From contig JAFRXO010000051.1 in the NCBI GenBank assembly GCA_017443465.1, positions 44,815 through 108,814 on the forward strand: 64,000 bases of DNA, written 5' to 3'. The notes beneath the pieces were generated by a model that searched no databases, was not told where the DNA came from, and was given only the letters and a program-made list of their open reading frames with translations. Below are positions 26,985 through 34,250 of this stretch, piece by piece (position 1 is the first letter of the stretch; the number at the start of each line of letters is the position of its first letter). A program made the position numbers and the translations under genes. This DNA comes from Bacteroidales bacterium (GTDB taxonomy: Bacteria; Bacteroidota; Bacteroidia; Bacteroidales; UBA932).

Positions 26985-28943
26985 CTACTTCTTGACGAAC
27001 AGGATTCCGTCCGCCCTCAGGTCAGGTCCCTCACCCGAGATACGGATGCTTCCTCCCTTGCCTTTCTTAAGGTTGAAGGCCCCCAGATGCACCCACTCCC
27101 CTGAAGTCTGGCCTTCCACGTGAAGGTCCTTGCGGTCGAATCCGACCTGGGATTCCTCTCCTGAGGCATCAATGGAGAACACGGTCTGCGGACAACCGGT
27201 ATTCTGTTGGAACGAGTAGATGTCATATTCTCCGCTCAGGGTCTCGGGAATCCTGTAAACCAGTTTGTTACCTTCGGCCGGTCCCGAGTAGCTGAGATAG
27301 GTTTTACCATATGCTCCGCGCCCCTGGACGACATTCCATCCATCGGTACCGGTTATGAATTCCGAATCCTCATCAAGGAGCAGGTCAGGCTCGCGTCCGT
27401 CGAGATAAGGATCGTGCGCATATATGTCCTGGATCTTCTTTACGTCAATCTCCTGGACAGCGCCCTTTCCTGCCATTGCGGCCGCAAGTCCGCAAGTCTG
27501 TCCCATTCCGAGGAAGACAGGCTCCATACGTATGGAACCATATGCTATGTGGGAAGCTGAAAGGCACACAGGTACCAGCAGGTTGGTGCATTCCTCTCTC
27601 TTCGGGGTCAGGCTGCGGTAGGATATGGGATAGGGCCTTCCTCCGCCGATCTCGACATCTCCCTCGTTCTTTACCATCAGTTTCCCGTCTTTCTCCACGA
27701 CTATCCTCTCGCAGTTGTGCGAATCCATCTGGTAGGCGGCGTACCCGATTCCGTCCGGGATTTCAGTCCTGTTCTCGCAGTCGGCCTGAGTGGCGACATA
27801 CTCCCCTACCAGGCGGCGTGCCTCGCGGATGTACAGCTGGTGGGTCCAGTGACCGGTCCTGACATATTCATCCTTGGGAAGTCCCCAGCGGCGGATCTCT
27901 TTCTGAAGTACTTCGGGCACCCTGGGATCGGTCATGTAGAAATAGAAGAGGCCGAGGGTGTAATCCTTATGGGCCTTGATGATCTCCTCCCGCTCGGGCC
28001 ATGAGGCTTCAGGATAGGAATGGTTCATTCCTATCATGTCGGTAGAGAACGGTCCCCTGTTGTTTATGTCGGTCTTGTGGCCGGGCATACGGCTCCATAT
28101 GAAATAATTCCACAGGACTGGATCAGGATCCGATTCGAAGACGCGCACGAGGAGCTCGTATCTGGACGGATCGTAGTTCTCCGGTTTCTCGATCGGAATC
28201 ATGTTTTCGGGCACGTCCGTAAGGCATATGCGGTAATTGTAGGCCTGGACGTAATCGTCTCCGGCGCCTTCTTCCTTGAGCTTCCAGTCGCTGATCCCCC
28301 ACAGAAGGCCGCTTTCAGGCTTTCCAGGGACCACGAACGGATCTACCCCGTCAACGAACTGATGCATATGCATGACATGGGAGCCGTTCCATTTTTCACC
28401 GTAGACGCTGCTGTCCTCCCTGCCGACGGTGTAGCTCACCCCGGAGGCCGCCATCAGGTCACCTTCATAGGTACAGTCAATGAACTGGTCGGCTTCTATG
28501 GTGACGCTTTCTCCTGATTTGTTCCTGCATGTGATGGAGATGATGCGGGTACCTTCTTTCCGGACAGATTCAAGGTACCAGCCCTGCATGACCTTTATCC
28601 TGGGATTGTCGAGGTATTCCATGATAATCTCCTCTGCCACATGAGGTTCGAACAGCCACTGCTCAAGCTTGCCGTAATGTGTGCCGAGTTTGCGGTAGAA
28701 CTGCCTTGCGAGGCCTATGACGGCCTGCTTGTTCCCTATGTCGGTCTGCCCGAGGCCGCCGGTCGTCATTCCGCCCAGAGTAACGTCAGGGCATATGACA
28801 GTGACCTTGCTTCCGAGTTTCGCGGCGGAATAGGCCGCGGTAGCGCAAGCGGATGAGCCGCCGTAAATACATACTTCATTACCCCTGCTGCAGGACATGA
28901 CCAGCAGCGGGAGGACAAGCAGAAAGAATAATCTGGATCTCAT
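26985..28943 (-). CDS. FAD-dependent oxidoreductase lipoprotein with C-terminal beta-domain
   Basis: The 652-residue protein has a lipoprotein signal (LVLPLLVMSC). The FAD fold begins VCIYGGSSACATAAYSAAKL and continues with VTLGGMTTGGLGQTD, FIDCTYEGDLMAASGVSYTV and SIRMEPVFLGMGQTCGLAAA, features of PF12831 proteins. Residues ~520-650 form a Golvesin or xanthan-lyase-like beta-domain (LSGEYDIYSFQQ, GEWVHLGAFNLKKG). The ATG at 28943 is preferred over a TTG seven codons upstream because it opens the signal peptide directly. It is the second exported PF12831 enzyme of the locus, with the beta-domain at the opposite end from that at 13489. It is last in a minus-strand operon with the GNAT genes. 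Confidence 0.82.
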   Translation of the reverse strand: MRSRLFFLLVLPLLVMSCSRGNEVCIYGGSSACATAAYSAAKLGSKVTVICPDVTLGGMTTGGLGQTDIGNKQAVIGLARQFYRKLGTHYGKLEQWLFEPHVAEEIIMEYLDNPRIKVMQGWYLESVRKEGTRIISITCRNKSGESVTIEADQFIDCTYEGDLMAASGVSYTVGREDSSVYGEKWNGSHVMHMHQFVDGVDPFVVPGKPESGLLWGISDWKLKEEGAGDDYVQAYNYRICLTDVPENMIPIEKPENYDPSRYELLVRVFESDPDPVLWNYFIWSRMPGHKTDINNRGPFSTDMIGMNHSYPEASWPEREEIIKAHKDYTLGLFYFYMTDPRVPEVLQKEIRRWGLPKDEYVRTGHWTHQLYIREARRLVGEYVATQADCENRTEIPDGIGYAAYQMDSHNCERIVVEKDGKLMVKNEGDVEIGGGRPYPISYRSLTPKREECTNLLVPVCLSASHIAYGSIRMEPVFLGMGQTCGLAAAMAGKGAVQEIDVKKIQDIYAHDPYLDGREPDLLLDEDSEFITGTDGWNVVQGRGAYGKTYLSYSGPAEGNKLVYRIPETLSGEYDIYSFQQNTGCPQTVFSIDASGEESQVGFDRKDLHVEGQTSGEWVHLGAFNLKKGKGGSIRISGEGPDLRADGILFVKK

Positions 28944-28964
28944 TGCAGAAAAACTTTTCTGCAA
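28943..28964. promoter_or_regulatory. 10-bp perfect inverted repeat at a start codon
   Basis: TTGCAGAAAA (28943-28952) and TTTTCTGCAA (28955-28964) form a perfect dyad with a 2-bp centre. The dyad ends on the first base of the FAD oxidoreductase start codon. The centre is too short for a full hairpin, although an 8-bp stem with a 6-base loop could form in RNA. It may be an operator or a structure that controls translation. Confidence 0.45.
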
Positions 28965-28970
28965 TATACG

Positions 28971-29459
28971 TTATTTTTCCCGGAAAAGCTGATATGCGAG
29001 GCGCTCGTCCCCGTTTTCCAGATAGATGATCCCGCAGTAACGGAATCCGTAGCTCTCAAGACAGTGCCTCATTATGGCATTGTCCTTATGTGTGTCGATG
29101 CGTATGTTGCATGTGCGGGCAAAGCACCAGTCCATCACAGTCCTGAAGACCCCGCGGGCTGATTGCGAGCGGGCAATCCTGTGGATCACGTAGTAGGGTT
29201 CTTCGTTCAGCCAGGCCCCGCCATCGATCCGCGCATATGTCGGATCGGGTCCTGCAATGAATGCGAATGTCGCGGCTGGGACGCCGTTTTCTTCTACTAT
29301 CCAGCTGTTTCCGTTTTCGATGTCCTTCCTGATCTTCTCCGGCTCAGGCTTTCCTTCCGGCCACTGGCCGGGGTTGCCGCTTTCACGCATGATCCTCCGC
29401 CCTGAATCGATCAGGGAAAGGATTGCCTGGAAATCGGATTCTGCTGCCCGGCGGATCAT
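28971..29459 (-). CDS. GNAT family N-acetyltransferase
   Basis: This 162-residue acetyl-CoA-dependent acetyltransferase has the start MIRRAAESDFQAILSLI, typical of the GNAT fold. The middle part (HRIARSQSARGVFRTVMDWC) corresponds to the CoA-binding region and the end is DTHKDNAIMRHCLESYGFRY with CGIIYL. The start at 29459 gives the common GNAT N-terminus; the longer frame upstream runs into the neighbouring gene. It begins 2 bp after the stop of a second GNAT gene with nearly the same first nine residues. The acceptor substrate is unknown. Confidence 0.88.
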   Translation of the reverse strand: MIRRAAESDFQAILSLIDSGRRIMRESGNPGQWPEGKPEPEKIRKDIENGNSWIVEENGVPAATFAFIAGPDPTYARIDGGAWLNEEPYYVIHRIARSQSARGVFRTVMDWCFARTCNIRIDTHKDNAIMRHCLESYGFRYCGIIYLENGDERLAYQLFREK

Positions 29460-29461
29460 AC

Positions 29462-29920
29462 CTAGAGGACCTCCTCCATGGAGGAATACTGGAGTTTCAT
29501 GCCGATGGCCTCGTAGAAGCGCTTGGCAGTTGGGTTGCACTCCCAGACATGGAGGGTGACGTTGTAGCAACCTGTCTCCCTGGCATAGTTCTTCGCGAAC
29601 TCATAGAGTTGCTTACCGATATGCTTCCCGCGCTCTTTCTCATCAACGCAGAGGTCATCGATGTAAAGGGTCCTGTGAGGAGCTTCGTTCTCTGCATCGT
29701 GATCTTCAAAGCGGCAGAAGACATATCCCTTCACTCCCCCATCATCATATACGAAGACCGGGGCGCTGTCGTCCTTGAAGAGTTCAAGAAGCTGGCTGTC
29801 GGTGTATTTCTTACCCGATCCGGCAAAAAGGTCGGGGCGGCCGGCATGATGGATCCGCAGAACCTGCCTGAGCAGGTCTCCAACTGGTTTCAGGTCAGAT
29901 TCTGCAGCCCGCCGGATCAT
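29462..29920 (-). CDS. GNAT family N-acetyltransferase
   Basis: The enzyme has 152 residues and the full GNAT pattern: MIRRAAESDLKPVGDLLR, a central strand TLYIDDLCVDEKERGKHIGK with the acetyl-CoA loop (ERGKHIGKQLYEFA), and the end LHVWECNPTAKRFYEAIGMK. It overlaps the antiporter stop by 4 bp (ATGA) and so is translationally coupled to it. The next gene is a second GNAT with the same N-terminal sequence but a different body. The substrate could be an amino acid, a small amine or a protein end; sequence alone does not tell. Confidence 0.9.
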   Translation of the reverse strand: MIRRAAESDLKPVGDLLRQVLRIHHAGRPDLFAGSGKKYTDSQLLELFKDDSAPVFVYDDGGVKGYVFCRFEDHDAENEAPHRTLYIDDLCVDEKERGKHIGKQLYEFAKNYARETGCYNVTLHVWECNPTAKRFYEAIGMKLQYSSMEEVL

Positions 29921-31578
29921 AGGGCGAAAAGGATAAGCAATTGTGCCACCAGCACCCTCAGGAACATACTCAACGGATATACGGTTGCATAATTAACTGC
30001 GGCATAATCGCTTCCGTACAGATTCTGCGAGAAGGACAGGACAGCCGGATCGGTCGTTCCGCCCGAGATCAGTCCGCATATCTCATAGAAATTCAGCTTG
30101 AAGACAAGCCGCGAAAGAAGGATCACCGTAGCGACCGGGATGAGGGTGATCAGAGCTCCGTACAGGATCCACCAGTAACCTCCGGCGGCAATAGAGTTTA
30201 CGAATGTCTTCCCTGCGTCCAGGCCGACGGCCGCCATGAAGAAGGAGATTCCGATCTCCCTGAGCATCATGTTGGCGCTGACTGTAGTGTAGGTAGTGAT
30301 CTTGAGCCTGGTACCGAAGTATCCGAGGAGGATGGCTATGATGAGGGGGCCGCCTGCAAGGCCGAGCTTCACAGGCTGCGGGACTCCGGGGAAATGTATC
30401 GGAAGGCTTCCGAATATGATTCCGACGGCAATCCCGAAGAACACGGGAACGAGGTTCGGATGGCTGAGCTTCTCGGGCTTGTTGCCTACCACTGCGGCGG
30501 CGGCATTAATGTCTTCTTCTGTTCCGACCACCTGGATGCTGTCACCCAGCTGCAGGATGAGTCCCGAACGGGCAACCAGTTCGATGCCTGAACGGATAAT
30601 CCTGGTAACCACCACATTGTACTTGCGGCGGAAGTTCAGCTCAGACAGGCGTTTCCCGGTCATGGATGCCTCAGTGATACTCAGGCGCCTGGTCACGATG
30701 TGCGAATCCATCTTGATCCAGTCCTCCTGGTGCATGGGCACTTCCTTGCCGAAGATGATCCTCACGGGATCCACGTCATTTTCATCTGTCACTATAAGCA
30801 GCCTGTCACCTTCGTTCAGGACCGTATCAGGTCCGGGAGGGAATATCTTCCCGTCATGGAGAACGCGGGAGATTATGAACTTCGCTCCGACGCCTGCTTT
30901 GATGTCCTCGATTTTCTTCCCGAAAATGGCAGGATTGCTGACCTCACAGTGCATCCTCCTGGCATTTTCACCGGAATCGTGCTCATTGTCAAGTTCTTCC
31001 CTTTCATGATCTACATTGACCTTGAACAGGGCCTTGGTCAGGATTATCAGGAAGATAACTCCAAGCACGCCGATCGGATAGGCTACGGCATATGCCGAAG
31101 CAAGGGAAGTGGGATCCGCCCCCGGTGCATTCACATCCACTATGGTCTGCTGGGCGGCACCGAGGCCCGGAGTGTTGGTCACGGCTCCGGACATGACACC
31201 CGTCATGGTGAAAAGGCTCTCACCGGTGACAAGATGCACACCCACAGTCACTATGACTGCAAGCAGGATCAGAAGGGCTGCGAGAAGGTTGAGCCTGACT
31301 CCCCCCTTCTTGAAAGAAGAGAAGAAGCCGGGACCGACCTGGAGGCCGATGGAAAAGACGAAGAGGATCAATCCGAAATCCTTGAGGAATGAAAGGATGA
31401 CAGGATGGGCCCTCAGCCCGAAATGGCTGATTATGATGCCGACGAAGAGGATCCAGGTTGAACCTATGGAAACTCCTTTGACCTTGAATTTTCCGAGATA
31501 TAGGCCCAGGCCTATTACAACAGCGAAAAGAAGGATAGTATGGGCAATGCCGTTACCGAAAAACAGGGAATTCAGCAT
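29917..31578 (-). CDS. AAE-type (YidE/YbjL-like) antiporter with two RCK-C domains
   Basis: This 553-residue inner-membrane protein has two duplicated membrane halves, of about five helices each, around a cytoplasmic centre with two TrkA-C (RCK-C) domains, VLNEGDRLLIVTDENDVDPV and LILQLGDSIQVVGTEEDI. Family motifs are GVMSGAVTNTPGLGAAQQT in the first half and GLISGGTTDPAVLSFSQ in the second. The founding member exchanges aspartate for alanine; related proteins are called putative transporters. It begins 6 bp after the M49-like gene stop and overlaps the GNAT gene by 4 bp, so transport of an amino acid or peptide product is a reasonable inference. Confidence 0.88.
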   Translation of the reverse strand: MLNSLFFGNGIAHTILLFAVVIGLGLYLGKFKVKGVSIGSTWILFVGIIISHFGLRAHPVILSFLKDFGLILFVFSIGLQVGPGFFSSFKKGGVRLNLLAALLILLAVIVTVGVHLVTGESLFTMTGVMSGAVTNTPGLGAAQQTIVDVNAPGADPTSLASAYAVAYPIGVLGVIFLIILTKALFKVNVDHEREELDNEHDSGENARRMHCEVSNPAIFGKKIEDIKAGVGAKFIISRVLHDGKIFPPGPDTVLNEGDRLLIVTDENDVDPVRIIFGKEVPMHQEDWIKMDSHIVTRRLSITEASMTGKRLSELNFRRKYNVVVTRIIRSGIELVARSGLILQLGDSIQVVGTEEDINAAAAVVGNKPEKLSHPNLVPVFFGIAVGIIFGSLPIHFPGVPQPVKLGLAGGPLIIAILLGYFGTRLKITTYTTVSANMMLREIGISFFMAAVGLDAGKTFVNSIAAGGYWWILYGALITLIPVATVILLSRLVFKLNFYEICGLISGGTTDPAVLSFSQNLYGSDYAAVNYATVYPLSMFLRVLVAQLLILFAL

Positions 31579-31584
31579 GGCCTG

Positions 31585-33174
31585 CTACTTAAATGAGAAC
31601 TTGACGTCGACGGGGATCTGCTCGATTCCCATGATCCGCCTGTCCTCTTCATATGCCTTGGGGATGCCTGCGTATTCCTTTTCGAAGCTGGCGGCGAAAG
31701 CCGAATCTCCCTCAGCCTGTGTCTTGAGGATGATTCCGGCAAGTTCACCCAGGACCTGATAGGTCTTCTCGTAGTTGATGGAATATTTGCCGGCGACAGT
31801 GCGCTTGATAGCTCCGCTACCCAGCAGATAATTAAGGATCATTATGTTAGCACGTCCGAGAGCCTCTCCTTCGCCGAAACGCTGGGAACGGATGAGGCTG
31901 GCTACGAAAGTAGCGATGCAGTTTTCCCTGGTCACGAGCATGGAAAGGTCCTGGTGCTCGAGTATGCCGCAGGCAAGATAAGCACCGACCACATTTCCCT
32001 TGGCCTCTTCCCATGTGAGTGCGTGGTTCCCGAGAGCCTGCTCGACGCTGCCCTTGCCGTTGACGGTTTCCTTGACTCCAAGCCCGTGGGCCATCTCGCG
32101 GAATGCGAGGTTCAGGAAGAACGCGTTCCTGTCAACGTTCGGGGAATCTTCCACGAAGAAGACGTCACCGACCGGGCTGATAATGCTGTTGAACTTGGCG
32201 TCGATGACATTGCCGAGGAGGATCGTCCTGGTGCCTCTTTCAGCCTGGACACGCTCGTCATATGGCAGATTGATGGCTATTTCCTTGATGCCGGCATTGT
32301 AGCTTCCGCCGTAGTAGAGGGCGTTGCAGACGAAGACATCAGATGCAGCACCGGGTGTAAATGCCTTGTACTCCTCCGGGCAGGGAAGGTTCTTCTGGAG
32401 CTGAGGGATGAGGGTAGCATATTTGCCCAGACGTTCGGTCCTGACAGCATCCTTCAGAAGTACCATTGCACCGAAGGACTTCTTGATGCCTTTCAGCTGG
32501 TCGTCGTTGGTCTCGTTGGGACCGATCACCAAGTCCATCTTGCTGTCTTCCATCTCGAGCCAGGAGATGTCCGAGGTGTAATAGTCATCGGTCTTGAGGC
32601 CGTTGATCTTGTCCTGCAGGTACTTGCGTACGCTTGGCTTGATAGTGATGTCGGCGGCGGCAGTCAGATATGCGGAGATCTTCCCGATCTCATCGGCATA
32701 TTCGTCGTGGAACCAGACGGTCTTGAGCTGTCCGTCTTCACCGCGCCTGAGAAGCGTGTAGGGGCTCATCTTGTCCTCGAGAGTGCATGAGTCGAATTCT
32801 GCTGCAGTCATATCGGCAGGATAGAAATTGACTCCGGCCGGCCTTGCGCCGTAACCTTCCACGAACGGAGCCCCGCTCAGACGGTTCCATGGGCCGTAAT
32901 TGATCATTGCGAACTCCTTCACGTCGGCGGCTTCAAGAGTCTCCATTGCAGTCTTGTCCCCGAAATACTGCTTCCAATAGATGTTGTCTGCCTCCTGGGC
33001 AGCAAAGCGGTAAAGATTGAGGACCTCCTTGCCGTTATCACTTATGCCTGACAGGTCCGGAACAGGAACCGTAACTGTTGCATAATCATCAATTCCACGT
33101 TCAATTGCCGTTTTCTGCCCTTCACATGCTGCAAGGGTAAGGAAAGCGGAAAAGAGAATAACTGCTTTTTTCAT
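31585..33174 (-). CDS. M49-like (dipeptidyl-peptidase III family) protein, probably inactive
   Basis: The protein has 529 residues and a lipoprotein-type signal (LFSAFLTLAAC). The body resembles the Bacteroidota M49 family, including NETNDDQLKGIKKSFGAM and SPVGDVFFVEDSPN. The zinc motif, HExxH-like in peptidases of the family, reads FREMAHGLG: the first ligand His is Arg (codon CGC, one change from CAC). The second motif reads WEEAKGNVVG, keeping the Glu ligand but with Asn where I expect an acidic residue. It is therefore probably a pseudoenzyme or uses other chemistry. The start at 33174 follows a promoter at 33213-33220. It leads an operon with an antiporter and two acetyltransferases. Confidence 0.75.
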   Translation of the reverse strand: MKKAVILFSAFLTLAACEGQKTAIERGIDDYATVTVPVPDLSGISDNGKEVLNLYRFAAQEADNIYWKQYFGDKTAMETLEAADVKEFAMINYGPWNRLSGAPFVEGYGARPAGVNFYPADMTAAEFDSCTLEDKMSPYTLLRRGEDGQLKTVWFHDEYADEIGKISAYLTAAADITIKPSVRKYLQDKINGLKTDDYYTSDISWLEMEDSKMDLVIGPNETNDDQLKGIKKSFGAMVLLKDAVRTERLGKYATLIPQLQKNLPCPEEYKAFTPGAASDVFVCNALYYGGSYNAGIKEIAINLPYDERVQAERGTRTILLGNVIDAKFNSIISPVGDVFFVEDSPNVDRNAFFLNLAFREMAHGLGVKETVNGKGSVEQALGNHALTWEEAKGNVVGAYLACGILEHQDLSMLVTRENCIATFVASLIRSQRFGEGEALGRANIMILNYLLGSGAIKRTVAGKYSINYEKTYQVLGELAGIILKTQAEGDSAFAASFEKEYAGIPKAYEEDRRIMGIEQIPVDVKFSFK

Positions 33175-33212
33175 TTCTAGTAACCAAACTACACTATAAC
33201 TAAATAAGGATG

Positions 33213-33220
33213 CAAAATTA
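33213..33220 (-). promoter_or_regulatory. Bacteroidota -7 element TAATTTTG
   Basis: TAATTTTG on the minus strand matches TAnnTTTG, about 39 bp before the M49-like start at 33174. It rules out the longer frame beginning at 33243. Confidence 0.55.
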
Positions 33221-33271
33221 CTGAGTTTAATTATTTTTTCCAATCACTTGTACATTTTGGTAGAAAAACAG

Positions 33272-33279
33272 TATATTTG
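33272..33279 (+). promoter_or_regulatory. Bacteroidota -7 element TATATTTG with -33 TTG
   Basis: TATATTTG is followed by the 33309 start 30 bp later. A TTG at 33248-33250 is 21 bp upstream, the usual spacing for a -33 element. Confidence 0.6.
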
Positions 33280-33308
33280 TGATTAAAGCAAAACTAATAT
33301 CCACTATT

Positions 33309-33857
33309 ATGGCAGGATTTCTCGAAAACATTATCACATCGGCTGTTACAGGGGGCAGAAGCTCCTCTTCCAGCAATCCTCTCGACTCCATCCTCGGCTC
33401 TGTCATCGGCGGGGCTACCTCAGGAAGGAGTTCTTCATCCGGACAGGCCGACATCCTGGGCAAAGTCCTCAGGAATGCGACCGGCGGTTCCAACAAAGGC
33501 GGAATAGACCTCGGTGACCTCATCAAGGTCGCGACCGGAGGCGGCAGCGGCGCAAGTACGGCCGCTATCGACGGGGTTGACCTCGACTCAATCATCAACG
33601 GCGGAAAGGCCAACGGCATCGACCTCGGCGACATCCTCGGCGGAGTGACCGGAGCAAGCAAAAAATCTTCAGGCGTTGACCTCGGCAGCGTCCTCAAGAA
33701 AGCGGCAGGCGCCGGAGTAAGCGCCGTGGTGCTCAAGAAGGTTCTCAACTCGGTACTCAGCGGACAGAGCAGCAAATCAAAGGCTGACGGCGGCCTTGGC
33801 GACATCGCGAAGAGCGTCATCAACGTCATCGGAATGGCATCAGGATCCCTTAAATAA
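33309..33857 (+). CDS. Gly/Ser-rich repeat protein, DUF937/YidB-like
   Basis: The protein has 182 residues and no signal peptide. The N-terminus (MAGFLENIITSAVTGG, then NPLDSILGSVIGG) resembles DUF937/YidB-type small proteins. Four related repeats follow at residues ~64, 90, 103 and 121: GIDLGDLIKVATGG, GVDLDSIINGG, GIDLGDILGGVTGA and GVDLGSVLKKAAGA. Each looks like a turn and an amphipathic helix. The start at 33309 is set by the promoter ending at 33279. It is first in a three-gene run with a TerB-like protein (7-bp gap) and a PL8 lyase. Function is unknown. Confidence 0.7.
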   Translation: MAGFLENIITSAVTGGRSSSSSNPLDSILGSVIGGATSGRSSSSGQADILGKVLRNATGGSNKGGIDLGDLIKVATGGGSGASTAAIDGVDLDSIINGGKANGIDLGDILGGVTGASKKSSGVDLGSVLKKAAGAGVSAVVLKKVLNSVLSGQSSKSKADGGLGDIAKSVINVIGMASGSLK

Positions 33858-33864
33858 CAATCAT

Positions 33865-34233
33865 ATGGAAACCAAGTCAATAGAAAAAGTCATACGCCTC
33901 CTCACGAAGGCAGGCCTCTTCTTCGCCAAAGCTGATGGAGCATATGATCAGCGGGAGAAAGATTTCATCCAGAAGTTCACCGCAAAGCTTGCAGAGGCAG
34001 GCGGAGATGCAGCCGAAGCTGAAAAGCTGGTGAACCAGTTCAGCAGCAATGCGATCACCCTCGACGAGGTCATCGCGGACACCAAGGATCTCCTGGACGA
34101 CTTCGATGCACAGGAAAGCGCAACGATATCGCTTATGCTCACCGGCTTCATCGAGCAGGTGATCGATGCCGACGGCGTTGAATCCAAGCCTGAGCGCGAG
34201 CTTTACGACAAATGGCTCCAGGCCATCGCCTGA
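33865..34233 (+). CDS. TerB-like small acidic protein
   Basis: The 122-residue, all-helical, acidic protein begins METKSIEKVIRLLTKAGLFF. The segment AKADGAYDQREKDFIQKF and its second-half counterpart VIDADGVESKPERELYDKW are the paired metal-binding-like loops of the TerB family (tellurite-resistance or stress proteins, also found as a module of other systems). The start at 33865 has the CATATG context; the longer frame overlaps the upstream gene. It lies between the repeat protein and the PL8 lyase in one transcription unit. No other ter genes are nearby, so a tellurite role is not supported. Confidence 0.75.
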   Translation: METKSIEKVIRLLTKAGLFFAKADGAYDQREKDFIQKFTAKLAEAGGDAAEAEKLVNQFSSNAITLDEVIADTKDLLDDFDAQESATISLMLTGFIEQVIDADGVESKPERELYDKWLQAIA

Positions 34234-34250
34234 ACTGACCCTCGTAAATC

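Noticed and set aside
33865-34233. Tellurite-resistance system
   Set aside because: Only a TerB-like domain is present; no terC, terD or terZ genes nearby.
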